The translations under genes and the position numbers were made by a program. 5,155 nucleotides of DNA from Verrucomicrobiota bacterium (lineage in GTDB: Bacteria; Verrucomicrobiota; Verrucomicrobiia; Chthoniobacterales; UBA10450), in the NCBI GenBank assembly GCA_003219395.1, contig QHOR01000139.1, positions 1 through 5,155 on the forward strand, read 5' to 3'. Shown here piece by piece: positions 1 through 5,155 of the stretch; position 1 is the stretch's first letter, and the number at the start of each line of letters is the position of its first letter. The notes under the pieces were generated by a model. The model saw only the letters and a program-made list of their open reading frames with translations, was not told where the DNA came from and ran no database searches.

Positions 1-1
1 G

Positions 2-724
2 AAATCGAACGGGAAAGTTCTCGGAAACAGCTTCGGAAAGGAAGCGACCGTCGAGCAGTTGCCGATCTCCAAGGGAATTGCTGGTGTATCGATGCAACTT
101 GAACCCGGCGCGATGCGCGAACTTCACTGGCACGCCACTGCTGCGGAATGGGCGTTCGTTCTCAAAGGCCGCGTTCGTACAACGGTCATTAATCCAGCTG
201 GTCAAACTGAAACGAACGATTTTGAGGCAGGCGACATCTGGTACTTTCCACGTGGACACGCTCACATGCTCGAGTGTCTGGGTAGCGATCCGACTCATTT
301 CATTCTGATTTTTGATAACGGCTATTTCTCCGAGTTCGGCACGTTTAGTATCAGCGATTGGATCGGGCATGCGCCCAAGCCGCTACTGGCAAAAAATTTC
401 GGCCTGCCTGAATCATCGTTTGATGGGTTTCCAAAAGAAGAAGTTTACTTCGCGCGCGGGAGCGTTCCGCCCGGGCAAATTCCGGAAAATCTGCAGGGCC
501 CTAGCGTTTCGCCACCGGAGACGCACAAATTTCGAATGCTGGCAGGTGCACCGCACGCGGTTTTCGAAGGCGGCCGCGAATGGCGGATCGATTCCAGGCG
601 ATTTCCAGTTTCGACAACAATCACTGGCGTAGTCCTTGATCTCAAACCAGGTGCCTTGCGCGAACTCCACTGGCATCCAAACGCCGATGAATGGCAATAT
701 ATAATCGAAGGCGATCTCCCGTGA
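2..724 (+). pseudogene. oxdC: Oxalate decarboxylase-family bicupin, 5' part (left-truncated, ends at frameshift)
   Basis: The frame is open from the left edge, so the true start lies outside the window; the TTG at 59 is not a credible start because homologous sequence continues upstream of it. Family knowledge: OxdC is a Mn-dependent bicupin converting oxalate to formate and CO2. Seen here: the first barrel has RELHWH followed by Glu (metal ligands His 125-127, His 131-133, Glu 146-148) and a PRGHAH second motif (His 263-265). The Arg of RELHWH corresponds to OxdC Arg92. The lid reads SEFG (329-340), keeping the Glu equivalent to proton donor Glu162 of the Bacillus SENS lid. The second barrel begins at 641 and supplies RELHWHPNADE (His 668-670, His 674-676, Glu 689-691), then stops at TGA 722-724, in the middle of the barrel. 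The rest continues in another frame from 721. The family is confident; the exact substrate is inferred. Confidence 0.85.
713..724 (+). other. Frameshift site in the bicupin gene
   Basis: Homology moves from frame 2 (ending EGDLP, stop TGA 722-724) to frame 1 (VTMFG from 721). Adding one base within about 715-721 would join the two frames without losing residues. A form reading GDLRVTMF would match the family well. The zero-frame bases around the shift (t ctc ccg tga) do not form an X XXY YYZ slippery heptamer, so programmed -1 slippage is not supported. A real one-base deletion or a sequencing/assembly error in the CCC run are the two plausible explanations. Confidence 0.75.
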
Positions 725-999
725 CGATGTTTGGCTCGAACGGTCGATTTCGGACGGAACAACTGCACGCCGGCGATGTCGCTTACATCCCACAGGGATA
801 TGGACATTCGATTGAAAACGTCGGGAGCAAGCAGAGTCGGTTGCTGATCGGTTTTAACACCGGGATGTATGAGGCCATTGATCTTTCTGCATGGATCGCC
901 GGTAATCCGGTTGATGTTCTGGTAACTAATTTTGGTAAGCCAGTATCCTTGTTCGAGAAGTTTCCGCGCAAGGACATTTTTATATCGCCGAATCAGTAG
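721..999 (+). pseudogene. oxdC: Oxalate decarboxylase-family bicupin, 3' part after the frameshift
   Basis: This is the remainder of the second cupin barrel, one frame away from the 5' part. Translated from GTG 721 it begins VTMFGSNGRF, continues with HAGDVAYIPQGYGH and ENVG, and ends with the helical C-terminus typical of OxdC (LSAWIAGNP, then NFGKP and FPRKD). This is collinear with the Bacillus subtilis enzyme directly after the point where the first fragment stops. The His at 805-807 is the fourth metal ligand of the second site; the other three lie in the upstream fragment, so neither piece alone can form that site. In an ungapped comparison the position of OxdC Glu333 appears to be Ile, so the second site may never have been catalytic. 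An ATG at 691 also opens this frame, but the residues before 721 do not resemble the family. No independent ribosome-binding site is evident, so I read this as a gene fragment. Confidence 0.8.
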
Positions 1000-1054
1000 C
1001 ATCTCATCCCCCGGGCATTTGGCCGTTGCTTGTGCTCGGTATGCCCTTTCAAAA

Positions 1055-1084
1055 ATTTGCGACGGTTGTATACCACCGCTACAG
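1055..1084 (+). repeat. Palindromic intergenic repeat, copy A (upstream of ftcD)
   Basis: This is one of three copies that align without gaps over 30 nt; it matches copy B at 23 of 30 and copy C at 20 of 30 positions. It starts ATTTGC and ends CCGCTACAG. The inner part can pair CGGT (1063-1066) with ACCG (1075-1078). It ends 27 nt before the ftcD ATG. There is no T-run after it, so an intrinsic terminator is unlikely. Confidence 0.6.
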
Positions 1085-1111
1085 GAAAGACTGCCAATTG
1101 AACTTTGAGCC

Positions 1112-2800
1112 ATGCAAAAGTTGATCGAGTGCGTGCCGAATTTTTCGGAAGGCCGTGATCAAAAGGTGATACAGCAGATCACCGATACGATTGAATCGGT
1201 TGACGGCGTTTCGCTGTTAGATGTCGATCCCGGCGCGAGTACGAATCGCACGGTCGTGACGTTCGTCGGCAGTCCTGACGCTGCGGTGGAGGCGGCATTC
1301 CGCGCTATTACAAAAGCGGCGGAGTTAATCGACATGCGCAAACACCAGGGGGCGCATCCGCGCATGGGCGCGACCGATGTTTGTCCGTTCATTCCCGTGA
1401 GCAACGTGAGCTGGGACGAAGCAATCGCGTGTGCAAATCGCCTGGGACAACGTGTCGGCGATGAGTTAAAAATACCTGTCTATTTCTATGAAAAAGCGGC
1501 GAAAAATAAATCGCGCTCAAACTTGTCCGTAATTCGCGCGGGCGAATACGAAGGGTTCTTTGAAAAAATCAGACAGCCCGAATGGAAACCAGATTTTGGC
1601 CCCGACGTATTTAACGAAAAATCAGGGGCAACTGTAGTCGGTGTTCGAGATTTTCTGGTCGCCTATAACGCGAATCTGAACACGAAATCAGTGCGGCGCG
1701 CGAACTCGGTTGCGTTTGACGTGCGAGAGCAAGGCAGGGCGCAGACCGAAGACGGAACGCCCTGGGGAAAACCGTTGCTGGATCCCAATGGAGAGGCGAT
1801 CCGAATTCCCGGAATGCTGAAGCACGTCAAGGCGATTGGTTGGTTTGTGAAGGAATACGGCATTGCGCAGGTGTCGATGAACCTGACCAACATCCAAGAA
1901 ACACCGTTACACGCGGCGTTCGATGCGTGTTGCGAGTCGGCAGCCAGGCGTGGTTTACGCGTGACCGGCTCTGAAATTGTTGGAATGGTGCCGAAGAAGT
2001 CTCTTGTTGAGGCAGGGCATTATTACTTGCGCAAACAAAAATGGTCGGAGGGCGTGTCCGACGAAGAATTGATCGATATCGCCATCCGTTCAATGGGCTT
2101 GAGCGAGCTGAAACCTTTCGATCCAAAGGAAAAAGTGATTGAATTTAAAATCGAATCTGCCGAGCCAAAGACCTCCTTGGCCAAGATGAATCTGCGCGAA
2201 TTTTGTAATGAAACACTCAGCGATTCGCCTGCGCCCGGTGGCGGTTCTGTTGCCGCATTCATGGGCGCGCTGGGCGCCTCGTTAGGAGGAATGGTGGCGA
2301 ACCTATCTGCTGGAAAGCGCGGCTGGGACGATAAGCTGGAATATTTCAGCAATTGGGCGGTAAAAGCGCAGCAGCTCAAGGATGAATTGCTGTCGCTGGT
2401 GGATGAGGATACTGCGGCATTCAACAAGGTGATGAATGCATTCGCCTTGGCCAGGGAGTCGGCTGAAGAGAAAGCTGCGCGCGCGGCTGCGATCGCAAAG
2501 GCGACCAAATATGCAGCGGAGGTCCCCTTGAAGGTGATGGAGACCGCGTTGAAATCTTATGAGTTGCTCTCCCAGATGGCCGAGACAGGAAACCCAGCCT
2601 CGGTTTCCGATGTCGGTGTCGGCGCATTAGCTACTCGTGCGTGCATCGAAGGCGCGGCGTTGAACGTGAGAATTAATCTGTCGCAGCTGAAGGACGAAAA
2701 GTTCAAGAGGGCGCTCGCGGATAAAGTAGGAACAATTACTTCGAACTCGGAGACGCAATTCACGAAGATCAACCAACTTGTGGACAGTAAAGTTGGGTAG
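1112..2800 (+). CDS. ftcD: Bifunctional glutamate formimidoyltransferase / formimidoyltetrahydrofolate cyclodeaminase (FTCD)
   Basis: This cytosolic enzyme transfers the formimino group of N-formimino-L-glutamate to tetrahydrofolate, releasing glutamate, then deaminates 5-formimino-THF to 5,10-methenyl-THF and ammonia. The protein has 562 residues, close to the 541 of human FTCD. Residues 1 to about 180 are the formiminotransferase N-subdomain: it opens LIECVPNFSEGRD and carries HQGAHPRMGATDVCPF, with His82 at the same number as the catalytic His82 of mammalian FTCD. Residues about 181-325 are the second transferase subdomain (TGSEIVGMVPKKSL near 285-297). After a linker, residues about 356-560 are the cyclodeaminase, with SDSPAPGGGS (370-379) and GNPASVSDVGVGAL near the C-terminus. 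The start at 1112 is set by the conserved N-terminus; no strong Shine-Dalgarno is visible (the AGGAAAG at 1083-1089 is too far away). hutI, which makes its substrate, follows 78 nt downstream, suggesting one histidine-degradation operon. Both active domains look intact. Confidence 0.95.
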   Translation: MQKLIECVPNFSEGRDQKVIQQITDTIESVDGVSLLDVDPGASTNRTVVTFVGSPDAAVEAAFRAITKAAELIDMRKHQGAHPRMGATDVCPFIPVSNVSWDEAIACANRLGQRVGDELKIPVYFYEKAAKNKSRSNLSVIRAGEYEGFFEKIRQPEWKPDFGPDVFNEKSGATVVGVRDFLVAYNANLNTKSVRRANSVAFDVREQGRAQTEDGTPWGKPLLDPNGEAIRIPGMLKHVKAIGWFVKEYGIAQVSMNLTNIQETPLHAAFDACCESAARRGLRVTGSEIVGMVPKKSLVEAGHYYLRKQKWSEGVSDEELIDIAIRSMGLSELKPFDPKEKVIEFKIESAEPKTSLAKMNLREFCNETLSDSPAPGGGSVAAFMGALGASLGGMVANLSAGKRGWDDKLEYFSNWAVKAQQLKDELLSLVDEDTAAFNKVMNAFALARESAEEKAARAAAIAKATKYAAEVPLKVMETALKSYELLSQMAETGNPASVSDVGVGALATRACIEGAALNVRINLSQLKDEKFKRALADKVGTITSNSETQFTKINQLVDSKVG

Positions 2801-2827
2801 GGCGTGATCTCTGGGTGCGCCGTCACT

Positions 2828-2872
2828 CCGCGGAACATTTGCCGCGGTGCCAGACCGCCGCTACAGGAAAAG
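2828..2872 (+). repeat. Palindromic intergenic repeat, copy B (between ftcD and hutI)
   Basis: The core 2837-2866 is the best-structured of the three copies. CCGCGG (2828-2833) can pair with CCGCGG (2842-2847) across an 8-nt loop. Alternatively GCGGT (2844-2848) pairs with ACCGC (2854-2858) across 5 nt. The two stems share bases, so they exclude each other. The conserved tail CCGCTACAG runs straight into AGGAAAAG, the likely hutI ribosome-binding site. Sequence before the core (GTGC..C.GT from 2815) loosely resembles sequence before copy A, so the element may be longer than 30 nt. There is no T-run, so terminator function is not supported. Confidence 0.65.
2865..2872 (+). promoter_or_regulatory. 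Ribosome-binding site deciding the hutI start
   Basis: AGGAAAAG lies with its AGGA core 10 nt before the ATG at 2879. It favours that start over the in-frame GTG at 2804, whose extra 25 residues would be encoded by the palindromic repeat and do not resemble HutI. The site overlaps the last bases of repeat copy B, so folding of the repeat could affect its accessibility (inference). Confidence 0.6.
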
Positions 2873-2878
2873 CGAGTT

Positions 2879-4192
2879 ATGCGCTCGTCAGCCGTCCTTC
2901 ATGCGTCGCAACTCGTCACCTTAGCCGGCGCAAATCGGCCGCGCGTCGGAAGCGAACTGTCCGACTTGGCAATCGTTCGCGATGGTGGAATGCTGATTCG
3001 CGACGGTAGGATCGACGTTGTTGGGCCGAGCAGGGACATCGAGAAGCAGGCTGGCAGCGCGGAAATCATCGATGCCCGCGGAAAAGTAGTTCTTCCCGGT
3101 TTTGTGGATGCGCACACGCACCTGGTCTTTGCCGGAAATCGATTGGACGATTTCGAGCGCCGCGCGCGCGGCCACACTTATGAGCAAATCGCGAAGGCCG
3201 GCGGCGGAATTTGGTCGACCGTTGAAAAGACGCGAGCAGCGACTGAAGCTGACCTCCTTAAACAGGCAAAAAATCATGCAGACTGGTTTCTGCACTGCGG
3301 AACAACAACTGTGGAATCAAAGTCAGGATACGGCCTCACAGTCGACGCCGAACTGAAAATTTTGCGGGCGATGCGCCAGCTCAATGCGCCGTCGGGGGCC
3401 GTCGATGGCATACGTGATTCACGTATAGCCTCGGCGGCGTCTGTCATATCTAACGGACCGGACCCGGAGGTGCCGTTGGAAATTGTGCCGACGTTTCTCG
3501 GCGCGCACGCCGTGCCGCGCGGAATGCGTGTCGATGAATATGTCGACCTTGTGATTAACGAAATGCTGCCGCACGTAGCGAAAGAAAAACTGGCGGAATT
3601 TTGTGATGTCTTTTGCGAGCGCGGTTATTTCGACGTTGTTCAATCGAGAAAGATTCTCGCTGCGGCGAAAAAGCTTGGACTAAAATTGCGGATTCATGCA
3701 GATCAGCTCACTAACTCGGGTGGGGCAAAACTGGCCGCCGAATTGAAGGCGACAACGGCAGATCATCTGGAAAAAACCGACGCAGACGGGATCGTGGCAT
3801 TGAAGTCTGGAGGCGTGCAGCCAGTATTGTTACCCGGCTCAGTCTACGCGCTTGGATCGACGCATTATCCGGAGGCGCGAAAAATGATCGAGGCGGGTCT
3901 CGCGCTCGTCATTGCGACCGATTTCAATCCCGGTTCCTCGCCGACCGCGAGCATGCCAATCATTTTATCGCTTGCGTGCACACAGATGAAGATGTCGCCG
4001 GCAGAGGCTATCTCGGCGTCAACGATCAATCCGGCATATTCGTTAGGCCGAGGCGATCAGATCGGCTCGCTTGAATCCGGTAAGGTGGCGAACTTCTCAA
4101 TCTTCGATTGCGAGGACTACCGGGAGCTAGCGTATTGGTTCGGAACTCCGCAGATGCACTCGGTTTACGTCAAAGGGAGAAGAGCACGCTAA
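2879..4192 (+). CDS. hutI: Imidazolonepropionase
   Basis: This metal-dependent amidohydrolase hydrolyses 4-imidazolone-5-propanoate to N-formimino-L-glutamate, the third step of histidine degradation; its product is the substrate of the FTCD encoded just upstream. With the ATG at 2879 it has 437 residues (B. subtilis HutI about 421). Metal-site motifs are all present: HTH in [14 protein letters not shown] (His79, His81), His273 in RIHADQL and Asp348 in [10 protein letters not shown], matching B. subtilis His80, His82, His249 and Asp324. Also seen are AGGGIWSTV, the substrate-loop [15 protein letters not shown] (His210) and ADHLE (His296). The +24 offset of the later ligands comes from an insertion of about 26 residues at 169-199, between the helix ending RAMRQL and the strand [10 protein letters not shown]. 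It is polar and alanine-rich, and its DNA (3383-3475) contains a perfect inverted repeat. It lies on the surface side of a conserved junction, so activity is probably retained. Family and function are confident. Confidence 0.96.
   Translation: MRSSAVLHASQLVTLAGANRPRVGSELSDLAIVRDGGMLIRDGRIDVVGPSRDIEKQAGSAEIIDARGKVVLPGFVDAHTHLVFAGNRLDDFERRARGHTYEQIAKAGGGIWSTVEKTRAATEADLLKQAKNHADWFLHCGTTTVESKSGYGLTVDAELKILRAMRQLNAPSGAVDGIRDSRIASAASVISNGPDPEVPLEIVPTFLGAHAVPRGMRVDEYVDLVINEMLPHVAKEKLAEFCDVFCERGYFDVVQSRKILAAAKKLGLKLRIHADQLTNSGGAKLAAELKATTADHLEKTDADGIVALKSGGVQPVLLPGSVYALGSTHYPEARKMIEAGLALVIATDFNPGSSPTASMPIILSLACTQMKMSPAEAISASTINPAYSLGRGDQIGSLESGKVANFSIFDCEDYRELAYWFGTPQMHSVYVKGRRAR
3410..3426. repeat. 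Perfect 8-bp inverted repeat inside hutI
   Basis: ATACGTGA (3410-3417) and TCACGTAT (3419-3426) are exact reverse complements around a single T. The structure lies inside the hutI segment that is extra relative to B. subtilis HutI. It could be an operator-like palindrome, but its position inside coding sequence and within an insertion suggests a relic of an inserted palindromic element. The palindrome itself is certain; its role is unknown. Confidence 0.7.
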
Positions 4193-4214
4193 ACACAACT
4201 GAGAATTTAGAAGA

Positions 4215-4583
4215 ATGGAAGAAGAATTGCTGAAGCTCGAAGAGCAATTTGCGGAGGCAATCGTCGAAAACGATCCCGACGCAATCGAGCAATTTGTTGC
4301 CGATGAGTGGATCATCATCAATGCCGATGGAGGGATCATTGACAAGAAGCGCTTTCTTGAAGTGATCAGAGCTGGCACCCTGACTCACGAGATGATGCAA
4401 TCCGATGATATTCGCCTTCGCGTGTATGGCGAGAGCGCCTATGTGAGCGCGATCACTCGAACCAAAGGGAAATTTATGGGCCAAAAATTCAGTACACATG
4501 AACGGGCCACGGATTTTTTCGTGAGGCTTAATGGACGGTGGCGATGCGTCCTGACGCAGCTCACCCGACTGACCGAACAGTGA
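4215..4583 (+). CDS. DUF4440 / SnoaL-like (NTF2-fold) small protein
   Basis: The protein has 122 residues and the layout of DUF4440/SnoaL-like proteins. An N-terminal amphipathic helix (EEELLKLEEQFAEAIVENDP) leads to the FVADEWIIINADG strand-turn, then DKKRFLEVIRAG, an IRLRVYGESAYVSAITRTKG hairpin, and a final strand pair with DFFVRLNGRWRCVLTQLTRL. Members form a cone-shaped NTF2 fold, usually as dimers, with a hydrophobic pocket; they include enzymes and ligand-binding proteins of unknown role, so no substrate can be assigned. There is no signal peptide or membrane segment, suggesting a cytosolic protein. The ATG at 4215 starts the domain at its usual point, 22 nt after the hutI stop, so co-transcription with ftcD-hutI is likely. 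Only a weak purine-rich stretch (TTAGAAG) precedes it. A link to histidine degradation is possible from position only; it may be a passenger. Confidence 0.85.
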   Translation: MEEELLKLEEQFAEAIVENDPDAIEQFVADEWIIINADGGIIDKKRFLEVIRAGTLTHEMMQSDDIRLRVYGESAYVSAITRTKGKFMGQKFSTHERATDFFVRLNGRWRCVLTQLTRLTEQ

Positions 4584-4602
4584 AGAAAGCCCACTAAATG
4601 CG

Positions 4603-4688
4603 CGAAAGAAACGAAAGCATGTCTGGCGCGGTCGATGTGTGTTGGTACGCACACCAGCTGGTAATTTCGTGTCATTTCGGTTGTTTCG
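4603..4688. repeat. 86-bp inverted-repeat structure in the DUF4440-tig spacer
   Basis: The left arm 4603-4616 (CGAAAGAAACGAAA) and right arm 4675-4688 (TTTCGGTTGTTTCG) are complementary at 12 of 14 positions and enclose 58 bp. A third TTTCG lies at 4665-4669, giving TTTCG at roughly 10-bp intervals. Near the centre GTGTG (4637-4641) can pair with CACAC (4650-4654), followed by the palindrome CCAGCTGG (4654-4661). It encodes no recognisable protein. It could be a small non-autonomous (MITE-like) insertion, a bidirectional transcript-end structure or an intergenic repeat. There is no T-run right after a stem, so it is not a standard intrinsic terminator. Confidence 0.5.
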
Positions 4689-4731
4689 TAGGCAATCTAC
4701 GGACGTACCCTGCTATCTCGTTCAGCATTTT

Positions 4732-4771
4732 CGGCAGGAAGCTTTGCGGCGCCTGCCGAGCGCCGTTACAG
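4732..4771 (+). repeat. Palindromic intergenic repeat, copy C (upstream of tig)
   Basis: The core 4742-4771 aligns without gaps to copies A (20 of 30) and B (21 of 30), keeping TTTGC at the start and CCG.TACAG at the end. CGGCAGG (4732-4738) pairs perfectly with CCTGCCG (4752-4758) across 13 nt; the alternative GGCGC (4748-4752) pairs with GCGCC (4760-4764) across 7 nt. The stem sequences differ from copy B but pairing is kept, which suggests selection or a shared origin for the fold. It ends 7 nt before the tig ATG. Confidence 0.6.
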
Positions 4772-4778
4772 TGAGCTG

Positions 4779-5155
4779 ATGAAGGTCGAAGTGGAAAAGC
4801 AGCCAGGATCAGTCTCCACACTGCAGATTGAACTCCCCCCGGAGGAAGTATCCAAGGAATGGGATACGATCGCCAACAGCTTCGCGCGTTTTGCCAAAAT
4901 TCCGGGTTACCGGCCAGGTAAGGCGCCGCGCGCGGTGATTGAGAGAAGATTTCGCAAGGAAATTCAGGACGAATTGACCAAGAAGCTCGTTTCCAAGAGT
5001 TATCATGAAGCGATCGAACAAGAACAGTTGCGCGTTGCTTCGCTGGCCAATATCGAAGACGTCCAGCTTGGCGAGGACAAGTCGATGCGATTCCGCGCAA
5101 CCGTTATTACCGCGCCGGAGTTTGAATTGCCCGAATACAAGAACATCCCCGTCCA
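4779..5155 (+). CDS. tig: Trigger factor (5' part, runs off the right edge)
   Basis: Trigger factor is a ribosome-bound chaperone that shields nascent chains near the exit tunnel. The first 125 codons are visible with no stop, covering the N-terminal ribosome-binding domain (about 1-115). The ribosome-docking signature is present as GYRPGKAP at residues 43-50, the same position as GFRKGKVP in E. coli, and is followed by the conserved R..IE.RF..EI. segment and a PEFELPEYKNIPV junction leading towards the PPIase domain. ATG 4779 is chosen because it gives the expected M-V-E-V-E-K beginning and the GYR motif at the family position. The ribosome-binding site is weak (AGTGAG at 4770-4775). The gene begins a separate unit, about 195 nt after the DUF4440 gene. 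The PPIase and C-terminal domains lie outside the window, so completeness cannot be judged. Confidence 0.95.
   Translation, partial: MKVEVEKQPGSVSTLQIELPPEEVSKEWDTIANSFARFAKIPGYRPGKAPRAVIERRFRKEIQDELTKKLVSKSYHEAIEQEQLRVASLANIEDVQLGEDKSMRFRATVITAPEFELPEYKNIPV

Noticed and set aside
715..724. Programmed -1 ribosomal frameshift joining the two bicupin frames
   Set aside because: No X XXY YYZ heptamer in the zero frame and no evident downstream pseudoknot; a deletion or sequence error is simpler.
1026..1056. Possible promoter before ftcD (TTGCTT with an A-rich -10 region)
   Set aside because: The -10 part is a poor match and no supporting element is visible, so it does not stand out from chance.
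445..1113. A 222-codon open frame on the - strand across the bicupin and spacer
   Set aside because: It lies antisense to clear cupin homology, its product resembles no family, and it crosses the intergenic repeat; it is a shadow of the + strand reading frame.
2844..2858. Rho-independent terminator between ftcD and hutI
   Set aside because: The stem is only 5 bp and is followed by CGCTACAGG rather than a T-run.
2804..2878. Upstream GTG start for hutI giving 25 extra residues
   Set aside because: The added residues are encoded by the palindromic repeat, do not resemble HutI N-termini, and the ATG at 2879 has a well-spaced AGGA.
4170..4652. A 160-codon open frame on the - strand over the DUF4440 gene
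   Set aside because: It is antisense to a recognisable DUF4440 domain, runs through the inverted-repeat spacer, and has no recognisable product.
4603..4771. CRISPR array or tRNA/rRNA gene in the spacer before tig
   Set aside because: No regularly spaced identical repeats with unique spacers, no cloverleaf with a CCA-end or T-loop motif, and no rRNA-like sequence.

Overview
The window reads as chromosomal DNA of a moderately GC-rich soil or environmental bacterium. All supported genes lie on the + strand. The best taxonomic hint is the trigger-factor N-terminus at the right edge, together with the fused bacterial FTCD next to hutI. To me these look like Verrucomicrobia (Chthoniobacterales or 'Udaeobacter'-like), but that is recollection of family resemblance, not a search result.

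Layout. (1) 2-999: a bicupin of the oxalate decarboxylase (OxdC) family. It runs in from the left edge and is broken by an apparent one-base deletion near 715-721, so the second cupin barrel is split between two frames. (2) 1000-1111: intergenic, containing the first copy of a short palindromic repeat. (3) 1112-2800: fused glutamate formimidoyltransferase / formimidoyl-THF cyclodeaminase (FTCD). (4) 2801-2878: spacer with the second and best-structured repeat copy, which also carries the likely hutI ribosome-binding site. (5) 2879-4192: imidazolonepropionase (hutI), with an unusual insertion of about 26 residues that contains a perfect 8-bp inverted repeat. (6) 4215-4583: a small DUF4440/SnoaL-like protein. 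(7) 4584-4778: intergenic, with an 86-bp inverted-repeat structure and then the third repeat copy. (8) 4779 to the right edge: the 5' end of trigger factor (tig).

How they work together. HutI opens the imidazolone ring of 4-imidazolone-5-propanoate to give N-formimino-L-glutamate. FTCD passes that formimino group to tetrahydrofolate and then deaminates it to 5,10-methenyl-THF. The two adjacent genes therefore perform consecutive last steps of histidine degradation and feed one-carbon units into folate. HutH and HutU are not in the window. The cupin, the DUF4440 protein and trigger factor have no evident role in this pathway.

The most interesting non-coding signal is a gap-free 30-nt repeat family (1055-1084, 2837-2866, 4742-4771). 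It occurs three times in the same orientation, each copy 7-27 nt upstream of a start codon. I see no clear evidence of a new defence, CRISPR or mobile system; the novelty candidates here are the repeats, the HutI insertion and the inverted-repeat element.
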